NCBI RefSeq assembly: GCF_024205745.1
Contig: NZ_CP073117.1
Span: 1,426,001 to 1,490,000, forward strand
Reading direction: 5' to 3'
Origin: Neisseria subflava
GTDB taxonomy: Bacteria > Pseudomonadota > Gammaproteobacteria > Burkholderiales > Neisseriaceae
Length of the DNA stretch: 64,000 nucleotides
Part shown: in pieces, positions 36,448-46,762 of the stretch
How positions within the stretch are numbered: position 1 is the first letter of the stretch
Layout of the letters: every line of letters begins with the position of its first letter
Program-made: the position numbers and the translations under genes
The notes under the pieces: model-generated
Database searches by the model: none
What the model was told of the DNA's origin: nothing
The model's input: only the letters and a program-made list of their open reading frames with translations

Positions 36448-37836
36448 ATGAGTACCCGTACCGAACACGACACCATGGGCAATGTCGAAGTCCCATCCGA
36501 AGCCTATTGGGGCGCGCAGACCCAGCGCAGCCGCAACAATTTCAAAATCGGCGGCGAAACCCTGCCGCAGCCGTTGATTTACGCTTTGGCTCTGGTGAAA
36601 AAAGCCGCAGCCGCCACCAATGTTTCCCTTGGCAGGATTAAGCCTGAACAGGCGGATTTGATTACGCAGGCGGCGGATGATGTGTTGAACGGCAAGCTTG
36701 ATGGGCAGTTCCCATTGGTAGTGTGGCAGACCGGTTCCGGCACGCAGTCCAATATGAACATGAACGAAGTGCTGGCAAACCGCGCCAACGAAATCGCCGG
36801 TACGGGTTTGGCGGCATATCAGCCCGTCCATCCCAACGACCATGTGAACCACGCGCAATCGACCAACGACGCGTTCCCGACCGCCATCCACGTCGCCGCC
36901 GCGATTGAAATCAACCGCCACCTTATTCCGGCAGTAAAAGCCTTGCGCGATACATTGGACAAAAAAGCCCAAGCTTTCTCCCCCATCGTCAAAATCGGCC
37001 GCACCCACTTACAGGACGCGACGCCGCTGACTTTGGGACAAGAGTTTTCCGGCTACGTTTCCCAGCTCGATCACGGTTTAGGCCGTCTGAACGATGCGCT
37101 TAAAGATTTGTATGAACTCGCTTTGGGCGGCACGGCGGTCGGCACGGGTTTGAACAGTCATCCCGAATACGCCGAAAAAGCCGCCGCCAAACTCGCCGAA
37201 TTGTCCGGCCTGCCGTTTGTCAGCGCGCCGAACAAGTTTGAAGCTTTGGGCGGGCGAGATGCCGCCGTTGCTGCTTCGGGTGCATTGAAAACGCTGGCGG
37301 CAAGCCTGAACAAAATCGCCAACGACATCCGCTGGCTGGCAAGTGGCCCGCGCTGCGGTTTGGGCGAAATCAAAATCCCCGAAAACGAGCCGGGTTCGTC
37401 CATCATGCCGGGCAAAGTCAACCCGACCCAATGCGAAGCGATGACGATGGTGTGCTGCCAAGTGTTCGGCAACGACGTTACCATCGGCATGGCGGGCGCG
37501 TCGGGCAATTTCGAGCTGAACGTCTATATGCCCGTTATCGCCTACAACCTCTTGCAATCTATCCGCCTCTTGGGCGACGCGTGCAACAGCTTCAACGAAA
37601 ACTGCGCCGTCGGCATCGAACCCGTGCCGGAAAAAATCGACTATTTCCTGCACCATTCCCTGATGTTGGTTACTGCGTTAAACCGTAAAATCGGCTATGA
37701 AAACGCCGCCAAAGTCGCCAAAACCGCCTATAAAAACGACAAATCGTTGCGCGAAACCGCCATCGAATTGGGCTTGCTGACAGGCGAAGAGTTTGACGAA
37801 TTGGTTGTTCCTGCCGATATGGTTCATCCGCGTTAA
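36448..37836 (+). CDS. fumC: Fumarate hydratase class II
   Basis: Iron-independent fumarase of the TCA cycle, interconverting fumarate and malate. The 462 residues match FumC. Signatures: [40 protein letters not shown] and the family signature [25 protein letters not shown] precedes ATG. Ends with an AT-type DUS terminator, the dialect rarer in this window. Confidence 0.97.
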   Translation: MSTRTEHDTMGNVEVPSEAYWGAQTQRSRNNFKIGGETLPQPLIYALALVKKAAAATNVSLGRIKPEQADLITQAADDVLNGKLDGQFPLVVWQTGSGTQSNMNMNEVLANRANEIAGTGLAAYQPVHPNDHVNHAQSTNDAFPTAIHVAAAIEINRHLIPAVKALRDTLDKKAQAFSPIVKIGRTHLQDATPLTLGQEFSGYVSQLDHGLGRLNDALKDLYELALGGTAVGTGLNSHPEYAEKAAAKLAELSGLPFVSAPNKFEALGGRDAAVAASGALKTLAASLNKIANDIRWLASGPRCGLGEIKIPENEPGSSIMPGKVNPTQCEAMTMVCCQVFGNDVTIGMAGASGNFELNVYMPVIAYNLLQSIRLLGDACNSFNENCAVGIEPVPEKIDYFLHHSLMLVTALNRKIGYENAAKVAKTAYKNDKSLRETAIELGLLTGEEFDELVVPADMVHPR

Positions 37837-37851
37837 GCTTTAATAATGAAA

Positions 37852-37888
37852 CATGCCGTCTGAAAATGTTTTTAGACGGCATGTTTTT
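37852..37888 (+). terminator. AT-type DUS terminator after fumC
   Basis: CATGCCGTCTGAAAA pairs with TTTAGACGGCATG followed by T5. The prefix AT matches the dialect of N. meningitidis, unlike most DUS here. Confidence 0.85.
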
Positions 37889-38091
37889 ATGCTGCGGTTG
37901 TCTTTTTTCGAATAGGGTAAAGGTCTCTAGTTTTATTTGTAAGACCTCCAAAAAAACTATTGGAAATTTTGAGTAAAATTAATAGAGAACTTAAAAGTGG
38001 TACTATTCAAAATAGTTGATTTTTTTATTTTATTAATTTAGAATAAAAATTTAGTTTATTAAGTTTTAACAGCATATTGGAGTGTTATATC

Positions 38092-38490
38092 ATGAGTATA
38101 GAGTATAAAACAGGAATTCTGAGTGGAGTAGGAACTGTGGGGGGAATCGGGGCTGTCGCTTCTACAATGAGTGCAGCAGAAATAACTGGGACATTAGCAA
38201 CAATAGGTGGAATAGTTGGAGGAGGGATGGGCGCTGGTATTGGAGTGGTCGCTGCAGTCCCTGTAACCATCACTGCTGCTACAGCATACGGCACTAAAAA
38301 ATACACAGAACATTTAGCAGCCAAAGCAGCTACTCGTTCAGCTGGCAATATTAAAGCATTAGCTGTGATATCAACTATTTCCCTTTTAGGATTTTTGGCC
38401 TATAAGGCATTGAATAAGAATAAGAACAATGAAACCCAACCCTCAAGTGAAGTAGACTCCACTGAGAATATTCCATTGTTAACTAAATAG
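38092..38490 (+). CDS. Glycine-rich membrane protein in an AT-rich islet
   Basis: A 132-residue protein, start MSIEYKTGILSG at 38092 (a longer frame from 38077 lacks support). It has glycine-zipper-like hydrophobic stretches (GVGTVGGIGAVAS; TIGGIVGGGMGAGIGVVAAV), then ALAVISTISLLGFLAYKAL and a polar Asn/Lys-rich tail. Such proteins insert into membranes, form pores or serve as holin-like partners; none can be assigned. The surrounding DNA is strongly AT-rich. A NYN nuclease gene follows 191 bases downstream on the same strand. Confidence 0.6.
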   Translation: MSIEYKTGILSGVGTVGGIGAVASTMSAAEITGTLATIGGIVGGGMGAGIGVVAAVPVTITAATAYGTKKYTEHLAAKAATRSAGNIKALAVISTISLLGFLAYKALNKNKNNETQPSSEVDSTENIPLLTK

Positions 38491-38681
38491 ACATAAAAGA
38501 TGGCCTAGAAGAGAAAAATACCTTCTTCAATGTTTATCAGGTCTTAAAATATATACAAATAAAACTCATACAGCCGAACACCTAAGATACAGAATATGTA
38601 TCAGTTCAAACTCGTTCTGTATGAGTTTTCTTATATTAAATTGAGAACCAATTTTTAACCAATTATTGGAACAAAGCATCG

Positions 38682-39341
38682 ATGGACTTACTACTTATTG
38701 ATAACTCAAATATATTCATTGGTTTAAAAAACCGATATGATTATGAAGCACGATTTAATTATCCTAACTTTGCAAATAAACTGATTTGTAGCAAAAAAAT
38801 TAAAAAAATCATCGTCGGTTCAACTCAGCAACAAAAGGAAAATGCAACACAACAAGATTCTTTTTGGAATTACATGAAAAATAAAGGATTTGAAGTACAT
38901 ACTTACGAGCGAACTTCAAATGGTGAAAAGGGAGTAGATGGAAAAATTGTTGCTCTTGGTGTCAAAGCCATACTCAAATACAGAACAGAAGCAGGAGTAA
39001 TGCATCTGATGAGTGGAGATCTGGATATGAAACCTTTAATTGAAGAAGCTTTATTTAACAAATGGAAAGTTGTCTTATGGACATGGAAAGAAAATCTCAA
39101 TAGCGAATTTAAAAATGGCCCATTAAGTTCTTCTATCCAAATAAACTACTTAGATGATATTGAGAGTGAATTTGTATTTTTCTATAACAAAGAAGATAGC
39201 AAAAAAGAAAATATTGATGAAAGAAAAAAACGAAAAAGTAGAGAGCAAACAGAAAATAATATTGCAATAGCCATAATAGGAGGAGGATTAGCCGGACTAG
39301 CGGCGCTTGCTACTTTTGTTTTGAAAAAAATCTCAAAATAA
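38682..39341 (+). CDS. NYN-domain (PIN-like) nuclease with C-terminal membrane anchor
   Basis: A 219-residue protein. The NYN fold spans about 1-160: first acidic motif LLLIDNSNIF (Asp7), a middle GVDGKIV (Asp86) and the third motif SGDLDMKPL (Asp113/Asp115), matching the acidic sites of NYN/PIN metal-dependent RNases. A charged Lys/Glu linker (165-195) leads to a C-terminal transmembrane helix (IAIAIIGGGLAGLAALATFV) with positive residues after it. Membrane anchoring of a NYN nuclease is unusual. RNA is the usual target of the family, but the substrate here is unknown. AT content is much higher than in fumC and argH around it. Confidence 0.85.
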   Translation: MDLLLIDNSNIFIGLKNRYDYEARFNYPNFANKLICSKKIKKIIVGSTQQQKENATQQDSFWNYMKNKGFEVHTYERTSNGEKGVDGKIVALGVKAILKYRTEAGVMHLMSGDLDMKPLIEEALFNKWKVVLWTWKENLNSEFKNGPLSSSIQINYLDDIESEFVFFYNKEDSKKENIDERKKRKSREQTENNIAIAIIGGGLAGLAALATFVLKKISK

Positions 39342-39392
39342 ATTCAATCCTTAATTACCTTTTAAAAATCTTTGTAATATTTTAAAAACCAT

Positions 39393-39438
39393 AAAAAAGC
39401 CGTCTGAAATCCTGTTTCCAGTTTTCAGACGGCCTTTT
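39393..39438. terminator. DUS terminator between NYN gene and argH
   Basis: AAAAAAGCCGTCTGAAA pairs with TTTTCAGACGGCCTTTT over a 15-base loop, between convergent genes. Confidence 0.8.
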
Positions 39439-39457
39439 ATTGTGTGTTTAGATGGGT

Positions 39458-40837
39458 TTAAGCCAACAATTCACGCCAGCGTTTGACTTGGAAACGGACT
39501 TGTTCAGGCGCAGTACCGCCCAAGTGGTTGCGCGCGTTTAAGCTGCCTTCGGGTGTCAGCACGCTGTAAACATCGTCGGCGATCAAACCGCTGAAGCCTT
39601 GCAGGACTTCAAGCGGCAATTCGCTCAAATCGACGCCAGCTTCATCAGCATGGCGCACGGCTTGGGCAACAACTTCGTGGCTGTCGCGGAAAGGCATGCC
39701 TTTTTTCACCAAGTAATCCGCCAAGTCGGTAGCCGTTGCAAAACCCTGCATTACGGCGGCGCGCATATTGTCAGGTTTGACGGTCACGCCGCGCATCATG
39801 TCTGCGTAAATGCGCAGGGTGTCGATAAGTGTATCGGCAGTGTCAAACAAAGGCTCTTTGTCTTCCTGATTGTCTTTGTTGTATGCCAAAGGTTGCGATT
39901 TCATCAGGGTAACCAGGCCGATCAGGTGGCCAATCACGCGACCGGATTTGCCGCGCACAAGTTCGGGTACGTCGGGGTTTTTCTTTTGCGGCATGATGGA
40001 AGAGCCGGTGCAGAAACGGTCGGCAATATCGATAAAGCCGAAACGCGGGCTCATCCACAAAATCAATTCTTCGGAAAGACGGCTCAGGTGAACCATAATC
40101 AGAGAAGCGGCAGCCGTGAACTCAATGGCAAAATCGCGGTCAGATACGGCATCGAGCGAGTTTTGGCAGATTTGCTCAAAGCCCAACAGTTCGGCGGTAA
40201 TTTCGCGTTGAATCGGGTAGGTGGTACCGGCAAGGGCTGCAGCGCCGAGCGGCATACGGTTGACGCGTTTGCGGCAGTCGGCCATGCGCTCGAAATCGCG
40301 GCCGAGCATTTCAACATAGGCGAGCATGTGATGCCCGAAGCTGACCGGTTGGGCAACTTGCAGGTGGGTAAAGCCTGGCATAACGGTTTCGGCGTTTTGT
40401 TCCGCCAAATCAACCAAGGCCGTCTGAAGGTTTTGAATCAGGCTTTGAATAACGGTAATTTGATCGCGGAGCCACAGGCGGATGTCGGTAGCAACTTGGT
40501 CGTTGCGGCTGCGGCCGGTGTGCAGGCGTTTGCCGGCATCGCCGATTTTGTCGGTGAGGCGGCGTTCGATGTTCATGTGGACATCTTCCAAATCCAGCGA
40601 CCAGGAAATCGTTCCTTCTTTGATTTCTGCTATAATCTCGGCCATGCCCTGACGGATGGCGGAGAGGTCGTCTTCGCTCAAAACGCCCGACTGTGTCAGC
40701 ATTTGCGCGTGTGCCAGCGAGCCTTGGATGTCCCATTCTGCCAGTCGTTTGTCAAAATCAATCGAGCCGGTATATTTTTTGACCAGCTCGGAAACAGGTT
40801 CGTTAAAACGGCCTGACCAGGTTTTGTCCTTGCTCAT
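39458..40837 (-). CDS. argH: Argininosuccinate lyase
   Basis: Last step of arginine biosynthesis, splitting argininosuccinate to arginine and fumarate. The 459 residues are typical. Motifs: [16 protein letters not shown], the Ser-His region [11 protein letters not shown] and the signature [12 protein letters not shown]. Divergent from the LytS-type kinase gene. Confidence 0.97.
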   Translation of the reverse strand: MSKDKTWSGRFNEPVSELVKKYTGSIDFDKRLAEWDIQGSLAHAQMLTQSGVLSEDDLSAIRQGMAEIIAEIKEGTISWSLDLEDVHMNIERRLTDKIGDAGKRLHTGRSRNDQVATDIRLWLRDQITVIQSLIQNLQTALVDLAEQNAETVMPGFTHLQVAQPVSFGHHMLAYVEMLGRDFERMADCRKRVNRMPLGAAALAGTTYPIQREITAELLGFEQICQNSLDAVSDRDFAIEFTAAASLIMVHLSRLSEELILWMSPRFGFIDIADRFCTGSSIMPQKKNPDVPELVRGKSGRVIGHLIGLVTLMKSQPLAYNKDNQEDKEPLFDTADTLIDTLRIYADMMRGVTVKPDNMRAAVMQGFATATDLADYLVKKGMPFRDSHEVVAQAVRHADEAGVDLSELPLEVLQGFSGLIADDVYSVLTPEGSLNARNHLGGTAPEQVRFQVKRWRELLA

Positions 40838-40930
40838 ATCAGCATCCTTAAAATATAAATAAAAAAACAGGGTCTACGTCTTCAATATAGCAGACCCGTC
40901 TATACATTATGAAAGAAAACGGTTGAAATC

Positions 40931-41968
40931 ATGTCTATTATACGTCAAATAAACCAGAATTTCGCAGTGCCGGATTTGCGCAATTCCGCAACTCTGGTGC
41001 GCCTGCTCATTGTTTTGTTAATCAGTTTGTTTATCTTTCCGTTGATGACGGTATCGGGTGTGCCTTATCCGGAACAGATTTTCCAACATTTTTCATGGGC
41101 TTGCCCCGTCATCCTCTTAATTTTACTCAAGGTCTATTTCTTACAGGCATTTGCGCCGTCCCTGCTTCGCTCACAGTATAGCGTCGTGGTTTCCTACGTC
41201 TCCAACCTGCTGATTTTCTTGTTTGTCGATTTAGTGATTTTGAAGACGGAGATTTGGCCGTTGATCCAACACTTCTTCTTGCTGACCTTTTTTTGTTTCA
41301 GTTTCATGTACATCGAAGCGGCACGCCGAAACAGCCTTGCACCTTCCATTTCCGAAGCCAGATTGAGCGCGTTGACAGCGCGTATCCGTCCGCATTTCTT
41401 GTTTAACAGCCTGAATGCCGCCATCAGCTTAATCCGTCTGCGTCCGTATGATGCGGAAACTTTGCTGGAAAATCTGGCCAATTTGTTCCGCGCACAACTG
41501 CGCGACGGTAGTCAAAACAGCACCTTGGGGCAGGAAATCGAGTGGGCGCAGGAGTATATTGCCATCGAACAAATCCGCATGGGACATATGCGTGTACAGG
41601 TTATGTGGCAACACCATGCGCCCGATGATGCGGAAACGCCGCATCTGCTGCTGCAACCGCTTTTGGAAAATGCCGTATTCCATGGTGTCGAATCTATCCA
41701 CCGTCCAGGGATAATTACGGTATTAACAAAATTGGAAAAATCATCTATTTTCATCAGTATCGAAAATCCGTGCGGAACGGAACCTAATGAAAATACCAAG
41801 CCGCATAAAGGCAATTCTATGGCCTTGCGCAATCTGAAAGAGCGCTTGACTTTGATGTATGACACCGACGCGAAAATCAGAAACATCCAATCAGACGGCC
41901 TGTTCCGCGTTGAAATCATATTGCCGTACCGTAAAAAATCAGCGGAAGTTTCCCGTCTGTTTGGCTAA
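40931..41968 (+). CDS. LytS/AlgZ-type sensor histidine kinase, orphan
   Basis: A 345-residue inner-membrane kinase. Four hydrophobic helices (about 20-130) precede the His_kinase region with phosphoacceptor His in RIRPHFLFNSLNAAISL (about residue 157). The ATP-binding domain follows with N-box LLQPLLENAVFHG and a late region GNSMALRNLKERL. The LytTR-type response regulator that usually sits next to such kinases is not in the window; the next gene is acnB. Input signal unknown. Confidence 0.85.
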   Translation: MSIIRQINQNFAVPDLRNSATLVRLLIVLLISLFIFPLMTVSGVPYPEQIFQHFSWACPVILLILLKVYFLQAFAPSLLRSQYSVVVSYVSNLLIFLFVDLVILKTEIWPLIQHFFLLTFFCFSFMYIEAARRNSLAPSISEARLSALTARIRPHFLFNSLNAAISLIRLRPYDAETLLENLANLFRAQLRDGSQNSTLGQEIEWAQEYIAIEQIRMGHMRVQVMWQHHAPDDAETPHLLLQPLLENAVFHGVESIHRPGIITVLTKLEKSSIFISIENPCGTEPNENTKPHKGNSMALRNLKERLTLMYDTDAKIRNIQSDGLFRVEIILPYRKKSAEVSRLFG

Positions 41969-42095
41969 AACGCCTAGAATAGGGTAGCTTTAGATAATTA
42001 GACTATTAACACATTAAATAAAATAGTTTAAATTTATTACATTCAGTAACATAACTGTTCCCATTTTTTGAAAACTGGTCTATGATGCTTAAAAG

Positions 42096-42109
42096 GATTG
42101 TTTACAATC
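42096..42109. promoter_or_regulatory. Palindrome upstream of acnB, proximal to promoter
   Basis: GATTGTTTACAATC, arms GATTGT/ACAATC with a 2-base centre. It may be an operator, about 60 bases before the acnB start. The regulator is unknown. Confidence 0.4.
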
Positions 42110-42112
42110 TTT

Positions 42113-42133
42113 AATTGCAAATCATTTGCAATT
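42113..42133. promoter_or_regulatory. 21-base perfect palindrome in the acnB leader
   Basis: Arms AATTGCAAAT and ATTTGCAATT around a single C. It is 34 bases before the acnB ATG, so it could be an operator or, if transcribed, a leader hairpin. Confidence 0.45.
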
Positions 42134-42167
42134 GCCCAGAAGAAAAAACAGAAAAAGGAACAAAGAG

Positions 42168-44752
42168 ATGTTAGAAGCCTATCGTAAAGCCGCCGCCGAG
42201 CGCGCCGCCCTTGGTATTCCCCCCTTCCTCTGACTGCTCAGCAGACTGCTGATTTGGTTGAGCTGCTGAAAAATCCACCTGCCGGTGAAGATGAATTCTT
42301 GGTTGAGCTGTTGGCTCACCGCGTACCGCCCGGTGTGGACGATGCCGCCAAAGTTAAAGCCTCATTTTTGGCTGCCGTTGCCGAAGGCAGCGCATCCAGT
42401 CCGCTGATTTCCCCTGAGTATGCTACCGAGCTGTTGGGTACCATGCTTGGCGGTTACAACATTCATGCACTCATCGAACTCTTGGACAACGACAAACTTG
42501 CGCCTATCGCTGCAAATGGTCTGAAACACACTCTGTTGATGTTTGACTCTTTCCACGATGTTCAAGAAAAAGCCGAAAAAGGCAACAAATACGCGCAAGA
42601 AGTATTGCAATCTTGGGCAGATGCCGAATGGTTCACCTCTCGTGCCAAAGTTCCAGAAAAAATCACTGTTACCGTCTTCAAAGTCGACGGCGAAACCAAT
42701 ACAGACGACCTCTCTCCTGCACCTGATGCATGGAGCCGTCCTGATATTCCTCTGCATGCGCTGGCGATGTTGAAAAACCCGCGCGACGGCATCAATCCTG
42801 ACAAACCTGGCGAAGTTGGTCCGATTAAATTGCTGGAAGAACTCAAAGCCAAAGGCCATCCAGTTGCTTACGTTGGTGACGTGGTCGGTACCGGTTCTTC
42901 ACGTAAATCTGCTACCAACTCCGTAATTTGGCATACCGGCGAAGATATTCCGTTCGTACCGAACAAACGTTTCGGCGGCGTATGCCTGGGTGGCAAAATT
43001 GCTCCTATTTTCTTCAATACTCAAGAAGACTCCGGCGCACTGCCGATTGAAGTCGATGTTTCCGCGCTGAAAATGGGTGATGTCGTCGATATCCTGCCTT
43101 ATGAAGGCAAGATCGTGAAAAACGGCGAAACTGTTGCCGATTTTGAATTGAAATCACAAGTATTGCTGGATGAAGTACAAGCCGGTGGCCGTATCAACCT
43201 AATTATCGGTCGTGGCCTGACTGCCAAAGCGCGCGAAGCACTGAAATTGCCTGCTTCTACCGAGTTCCGTCTGCCTCAAGCGCCTGCCGAAAGCAAAGCC
43301 GGTTTCACATTAGCTCAAAAAATGGTTGGTCGTGCCTGCGGTTTGCCGGAAGGTAAAGGCGTGCGTCCGGGTACTTACTGCGAACCACGCATGACTACTG
43401 TCGGCTCGCAAGATACTACCGGTCCGATGACTCGCGACGAATTGAAAGACTTGGCTTGCTTGGGCTTCTCAGCAGATATGGTGATGCAGTCTTTCTGTCA
43501 CACCGCGGCTTATCCAAAACCTGTCGATGTGAGAACCCATAAAGAATTGCCAGCCTTTATTTCCACCCGTGGCGGCGTATCCCTGCGTCCGGGCGACGGC
43601 GTGATTCACTCATGGCTCAACCGTCTGTTGTTGCCTGATACAGTTGGTACCGGTGGCGACAGCCACACCCGTTTCCCTATCGGTATTTCTTTCCCTGCCG
43701 GCTCCGGCTTGGTTGCTTTCGCAGCAGCTACTGGTGTAATGCCGCTCGATATGCCTGAGTCTGTATTGGTACGCTTCAGCGGCAAACTGCAACCGGGCGT
43801 AACCCTGCGTGATTTGGTGAACGCCATTCCGCTGTACGCGATTAAACAAGGCCTGCTTACTGTTGCCAAAGCCGGTAAGAAAAACATCTTCTCCGGCCGC
43901 ATCCTCGAAATCGAAGGCCTGCCTGATTTGAAAGTGGAACAAGCCTTTGAATTGACTGACGCATCTGCCGAACGCTCCGCCGCAGGCTGTACTGTGAAGC
44001 TCAACAAAGAGCCGATTATCGAGTACATGAAATCCAATATTGTGTTGATGAAAAACATGATTGCCGACGGCTATCAAGATTCACGCACTTTGGAACGCCG
44101 TATCAAAGCCATGGAAGCATGGTTGGCAAATCCTGAATTGCTCGAAGCGGATAAAGATGCCGAATACGCCGCCGTGATTGAAATCAACATGGACGACATT
44201 AAAGAGCCAATTATTGCTTGCCCGAACGACCCTGACGACGTGTGCTTCATGTCTGAACGCTCCGGCACCAAAATCGACGAAGTGTTCATCGGTTCTTGTA
44301 TGACCAATATCGGTCACTTCCGTGCCGCCTCCAAACTCTTGGAAGGCAAGAGCGACATCCCAGTACGTCTGTGGATGGCACCGCCGACCAAAATGGATGC
44401 GAAAGAGTTGTCTGACGAAGGTCACTACGGTGTACTCGGCCGTGCAGGCGCGCGTATGGAAATGCCGGGTTGCTCATTGTGTATGGGTAACCAAGCACAA
44501 GTACACGAAGGCGCGACTGTAATGTCCACTTCTACCCGTAACTTCCCGAACCGCTTGGGTAAAAACACCTTTGTTTACCTCGGCTCGGCTGAGTTGGCGG
44601 CAATCTGCTCCAAACTGGGTAAAATCCCGACTGTTGAAGAATACCAAGCCAATATCGGTATCATCAACGAGCAGGGCGACCAAATCTACCGCTACATGAA
44701 CTTCAACGAAATCGACAGCTACAACGAAGTAGCCGAGAAAGTGAATGTTTAA
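42168..44752 (+). pseudogene. acnB: Aconitate hydratase B, one-base frameshift near the N-terminus
   Basis: Fe-S enzyme of the TCA cycle, converting citrate to isocitrate; full length would be 861 residues, near E. coli AcnB (865). ATG 42168, behind AAAAGGAACAAAG, reads [20 protein letters not shown] and stops at TGA 42231. Adding one C to the C6 run at 42219-42224 restores [15 protein letters not shown] and joins the remaining long frame. The rest is intact: HEAT-like domain, [19 protein letters not shown], swivel and Fe-S cysteine region CLGFSADMV and the C-terminal [13 protein letters not shown] truncated protein from an internal start (from 42254) would lack about 28 residues. Confidence 0.9.
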
Positions 44753-44772
44753 TATATAGCAAGGTAAACCGA

Positions 44773-44809
44773 TTTTCAGACGGCCTTAAGTAACAAAGGC
44801 CGTCTGAAA
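44773..44809 (+). repeat. DUS inverted pair after acnB, first of two
   Basis: TTTTCAGACGGCCTT and AAGGCCGTCTGAAA are inverted over a 9-base loop. A second pair follows at 44861-44897. Confidence 0.75.
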
Positions 44810-44860
44810 CGGAAAAATAAAGGATGTGTTCATCATGTCCTTTTTATTTTTAGTTTAATA

Positions 44861-44897
44861 AAAGGCCGTCTGAAAGATAAGTTTCAGACGGCCTTTG
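44861..44897. terminator. DUS terminator after acnB, second of two
   Basis: AAAGGCCGTCTGAAA and TTTCAGACGGCCTTT, between convergent acnB and rhlE. Confidence 0.85.
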
Positions 44898-44937
44898 TTT
44901 AGGATAAATAATCAGAAAACCGATTAATCAGCGTTGT

Positions 44938-46329
44938 TTACTTTACGCCAAAGCTAGGTTGGAGTAGGGCACAAGGTTGACGCTCGTGACGGCTGCGGCG
45001 TGTTCTGCCGGCAATTTTACCGCAGACAATACCCGGATCGTTTTTCTCTTCTGCTTTTTTCGAGTTTTTGTCTGATTTATTCGCGTATTCGCTGCGTTTG
45101 TTTCTATCATCGCGGCGAGAGCGGCTGTCGTTGTGCTGAACTGGTTGCGCTTCGGCTTCATCTTGATTGTCGTTACCCCACCAATGCGGCTCAAAACCTT
45201 CGATGCGTTCCACATTCAAATCGCTGCCGGTCAGCTCTTTAATGGCTTCAAACATTTTCTGTTCGGTTTTATCCATCAAGGAAATGGCAACGCCGTCGGC
45301 ACCGGCCCGGCCGGTACGTCCGATGCGGTGGACGTAGTCTTCAGGTTGGGTTGGCAGCTCGTAGTTGATGACGAAAGGCAACTCGGCAATATCCAGGCCG
45401 CGTGCGGCAACGTCAGTGGCAACCAAAACGCGTAATGTACCTTCTTTAAAGGCGTTGAGGGTTTCTAGTCGGCTTTGTTGGGATTTGTCGCCGTGGATGG
45501 ATTGCGCGGCAATATTGCGACGGACGAGGTCGCGGGTAACTTGATCGACGCTTTGTTTGGTTTTGCAGAATACAATGACTTGATTCATATGCAAATCAAC
45601 AATCAGACGTTCGAGCAGGTTGCGTTTTTTGAGTGCATCAACGGCAATGATGTGTTGCTCGACATTGGCGTTGGTGGTGTTTTGCGCAGCTACTTCAACC
45701 ATTTCAGGCGTGTGCATAAAATCTTGCGCGAGCTTTCGGATAGGCGGTGAGAAAGTGGCGGAGAAAAGCAGGGTTTGTCGCTGTTTGGGCAGCATCTGCA
45801 TGATTTTGCGGATATCGTCGATGAAACCCATATCAAGCATACGGTCGGCTTCGTCGAGTACGACGATTTCAACTTTGTTTAAATTGATGTTTTTTTGCTT
45901 GATGTGGTCGAGCAGTCGGCCAACCGTGGCAACAACGATTTCACAACCAGCGCGCAAGTCGGCAGTTTGTTTGTCCATATTGACGCCTCCGAAGAGGACG
46001 GTGTGGCGCAAAGGAAGATTTTTAATGTATGCCTGCACGTTTTGATCGATTTGATCGGCCAGTTCGCGGGTCGGGGTTAATACCAACATGCGGACAGGGT
46101 GCATGGCAGGGGAGGTGCTGGATGTGGCGTAGCGTTTCAGGCGTTCGAGGCTGGGCAGCATAAAGGCGGCGGTTTTACCTGTACCGGTTTGTGCCGCGGC
46201 CAAAAGGTCGTGTCCTGCCAAGGCTTTGGGAATTGCTGCTGCTTGGATAGGCGTCGGGTTTTCATAACCCTGATCGGTCAGGGCAGAGACTAATTCGCTG
46301 CCTAAACCGAGTGAAGAGAAAGGATTCAT
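44938..46329 (-). CDS. rhlE: DEAD-box RNA helicase RhlE
   Basis: ATP-dependent RNA helicase in RNA decay or ribosome assembly. The 463-residue protein has the Q-motif NPTPIQAAAIP, motif I AAQTGTGKT, motif II DEAD, motif III SAT, and motif VI HRIGRTGRAG. A basic, polar C-terminal extension (about 380-463) is usual for RhlE. I start at MNPFSSLG (46329); the upstream in-frame extension crosses a DUS and lacks family support. Confidence 0.95.
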   Translation of the reverse strand: MNPFSSLGLGSELVSALTDQGYENPTPIQAAAIPKALAGHDLLAAAQTGTGKTAAFMLPSLERLKRYATSSTSPAMHPVRMLVLTPTRELADQIDQNVQAYIKNLPLRHTVLFGGVNMDKQTADLRAGCEIVVATVGRLLDHIKQKNINLNKVEIVVLDEADRMLDMGFIDDIRKIMQMLPKQRQTLLFSATFSPPIRKLAQDFMHTPEMVEVAAQNTTNANVEQHIIAVDALKKRNLLERLIVDLHMNQVIVFCKTKQSVDQVTRDLVRRNIAAQSIHGDKSQQSRLETLNAFKEGTLRVLVATDVAARGLDIAELPFVINYELPTQPEDYVHRIGRTGRAGADGVAISLMDKTEQKMFEAIKELTGSDLNVERIEGFEPHWWGNDNQDEAEAQPVQHNDSRSRRDDRNKRSEYANKSDKNSKKAEEKNDPGIVCGKIAGRTRRSRHERQPCALLQPSFGVK

Positions 46330-46762
46330 GATGGTGGCTTTCTGTTCAGACGGCCTTTTGAATGATAGGCCGTCTGAAAAATCTGATTCTGAAATGGACA
46401 AACCGCAGTATGATGTTGATTCTGCGGTTTGAAAAAAATGGGGAGCGGAATAATCCGTCAAGTAGTCCATTATGCCATAAAAAGAGGGACTCCCCAAATG
46501 ATGGTTGCGGCTAGGATTGACCAAGTTTTGATATTTTTACAGTGAAAAAAACAGAAAAAATTACTGGCCTGCAAGATTTTGAGTTTATTGGGAATTAAGC
46601 ATTTGTCTTAACGTCAATAGAATTAATTTATCAAAAACTTACAGGCTGAAATGAAACTAAATTGTACTCATGTACTCAATATTGGGGTACAGAGCTTGTT
46701 TTGTAGCCTGTATCTCCCGTTTAACGGTAAACCATAAAATCAAAATTTAGGAATATACAATT
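46330..46762. other. Intergenic region between rhlE and lipoprotein gene
   Basis: 433 bases holding a DUS inverted pair (46345-46380) just upstream of rhlE and AT-rich DNA with the lipoprotein promoter. I see no convincing ORF or RNA gene. Confidence 0.5.

Noticed and set aside
39599-40816. 405-codon frame opposite argH
   Set aside because: Antisense shadow of argH, no homology visible.
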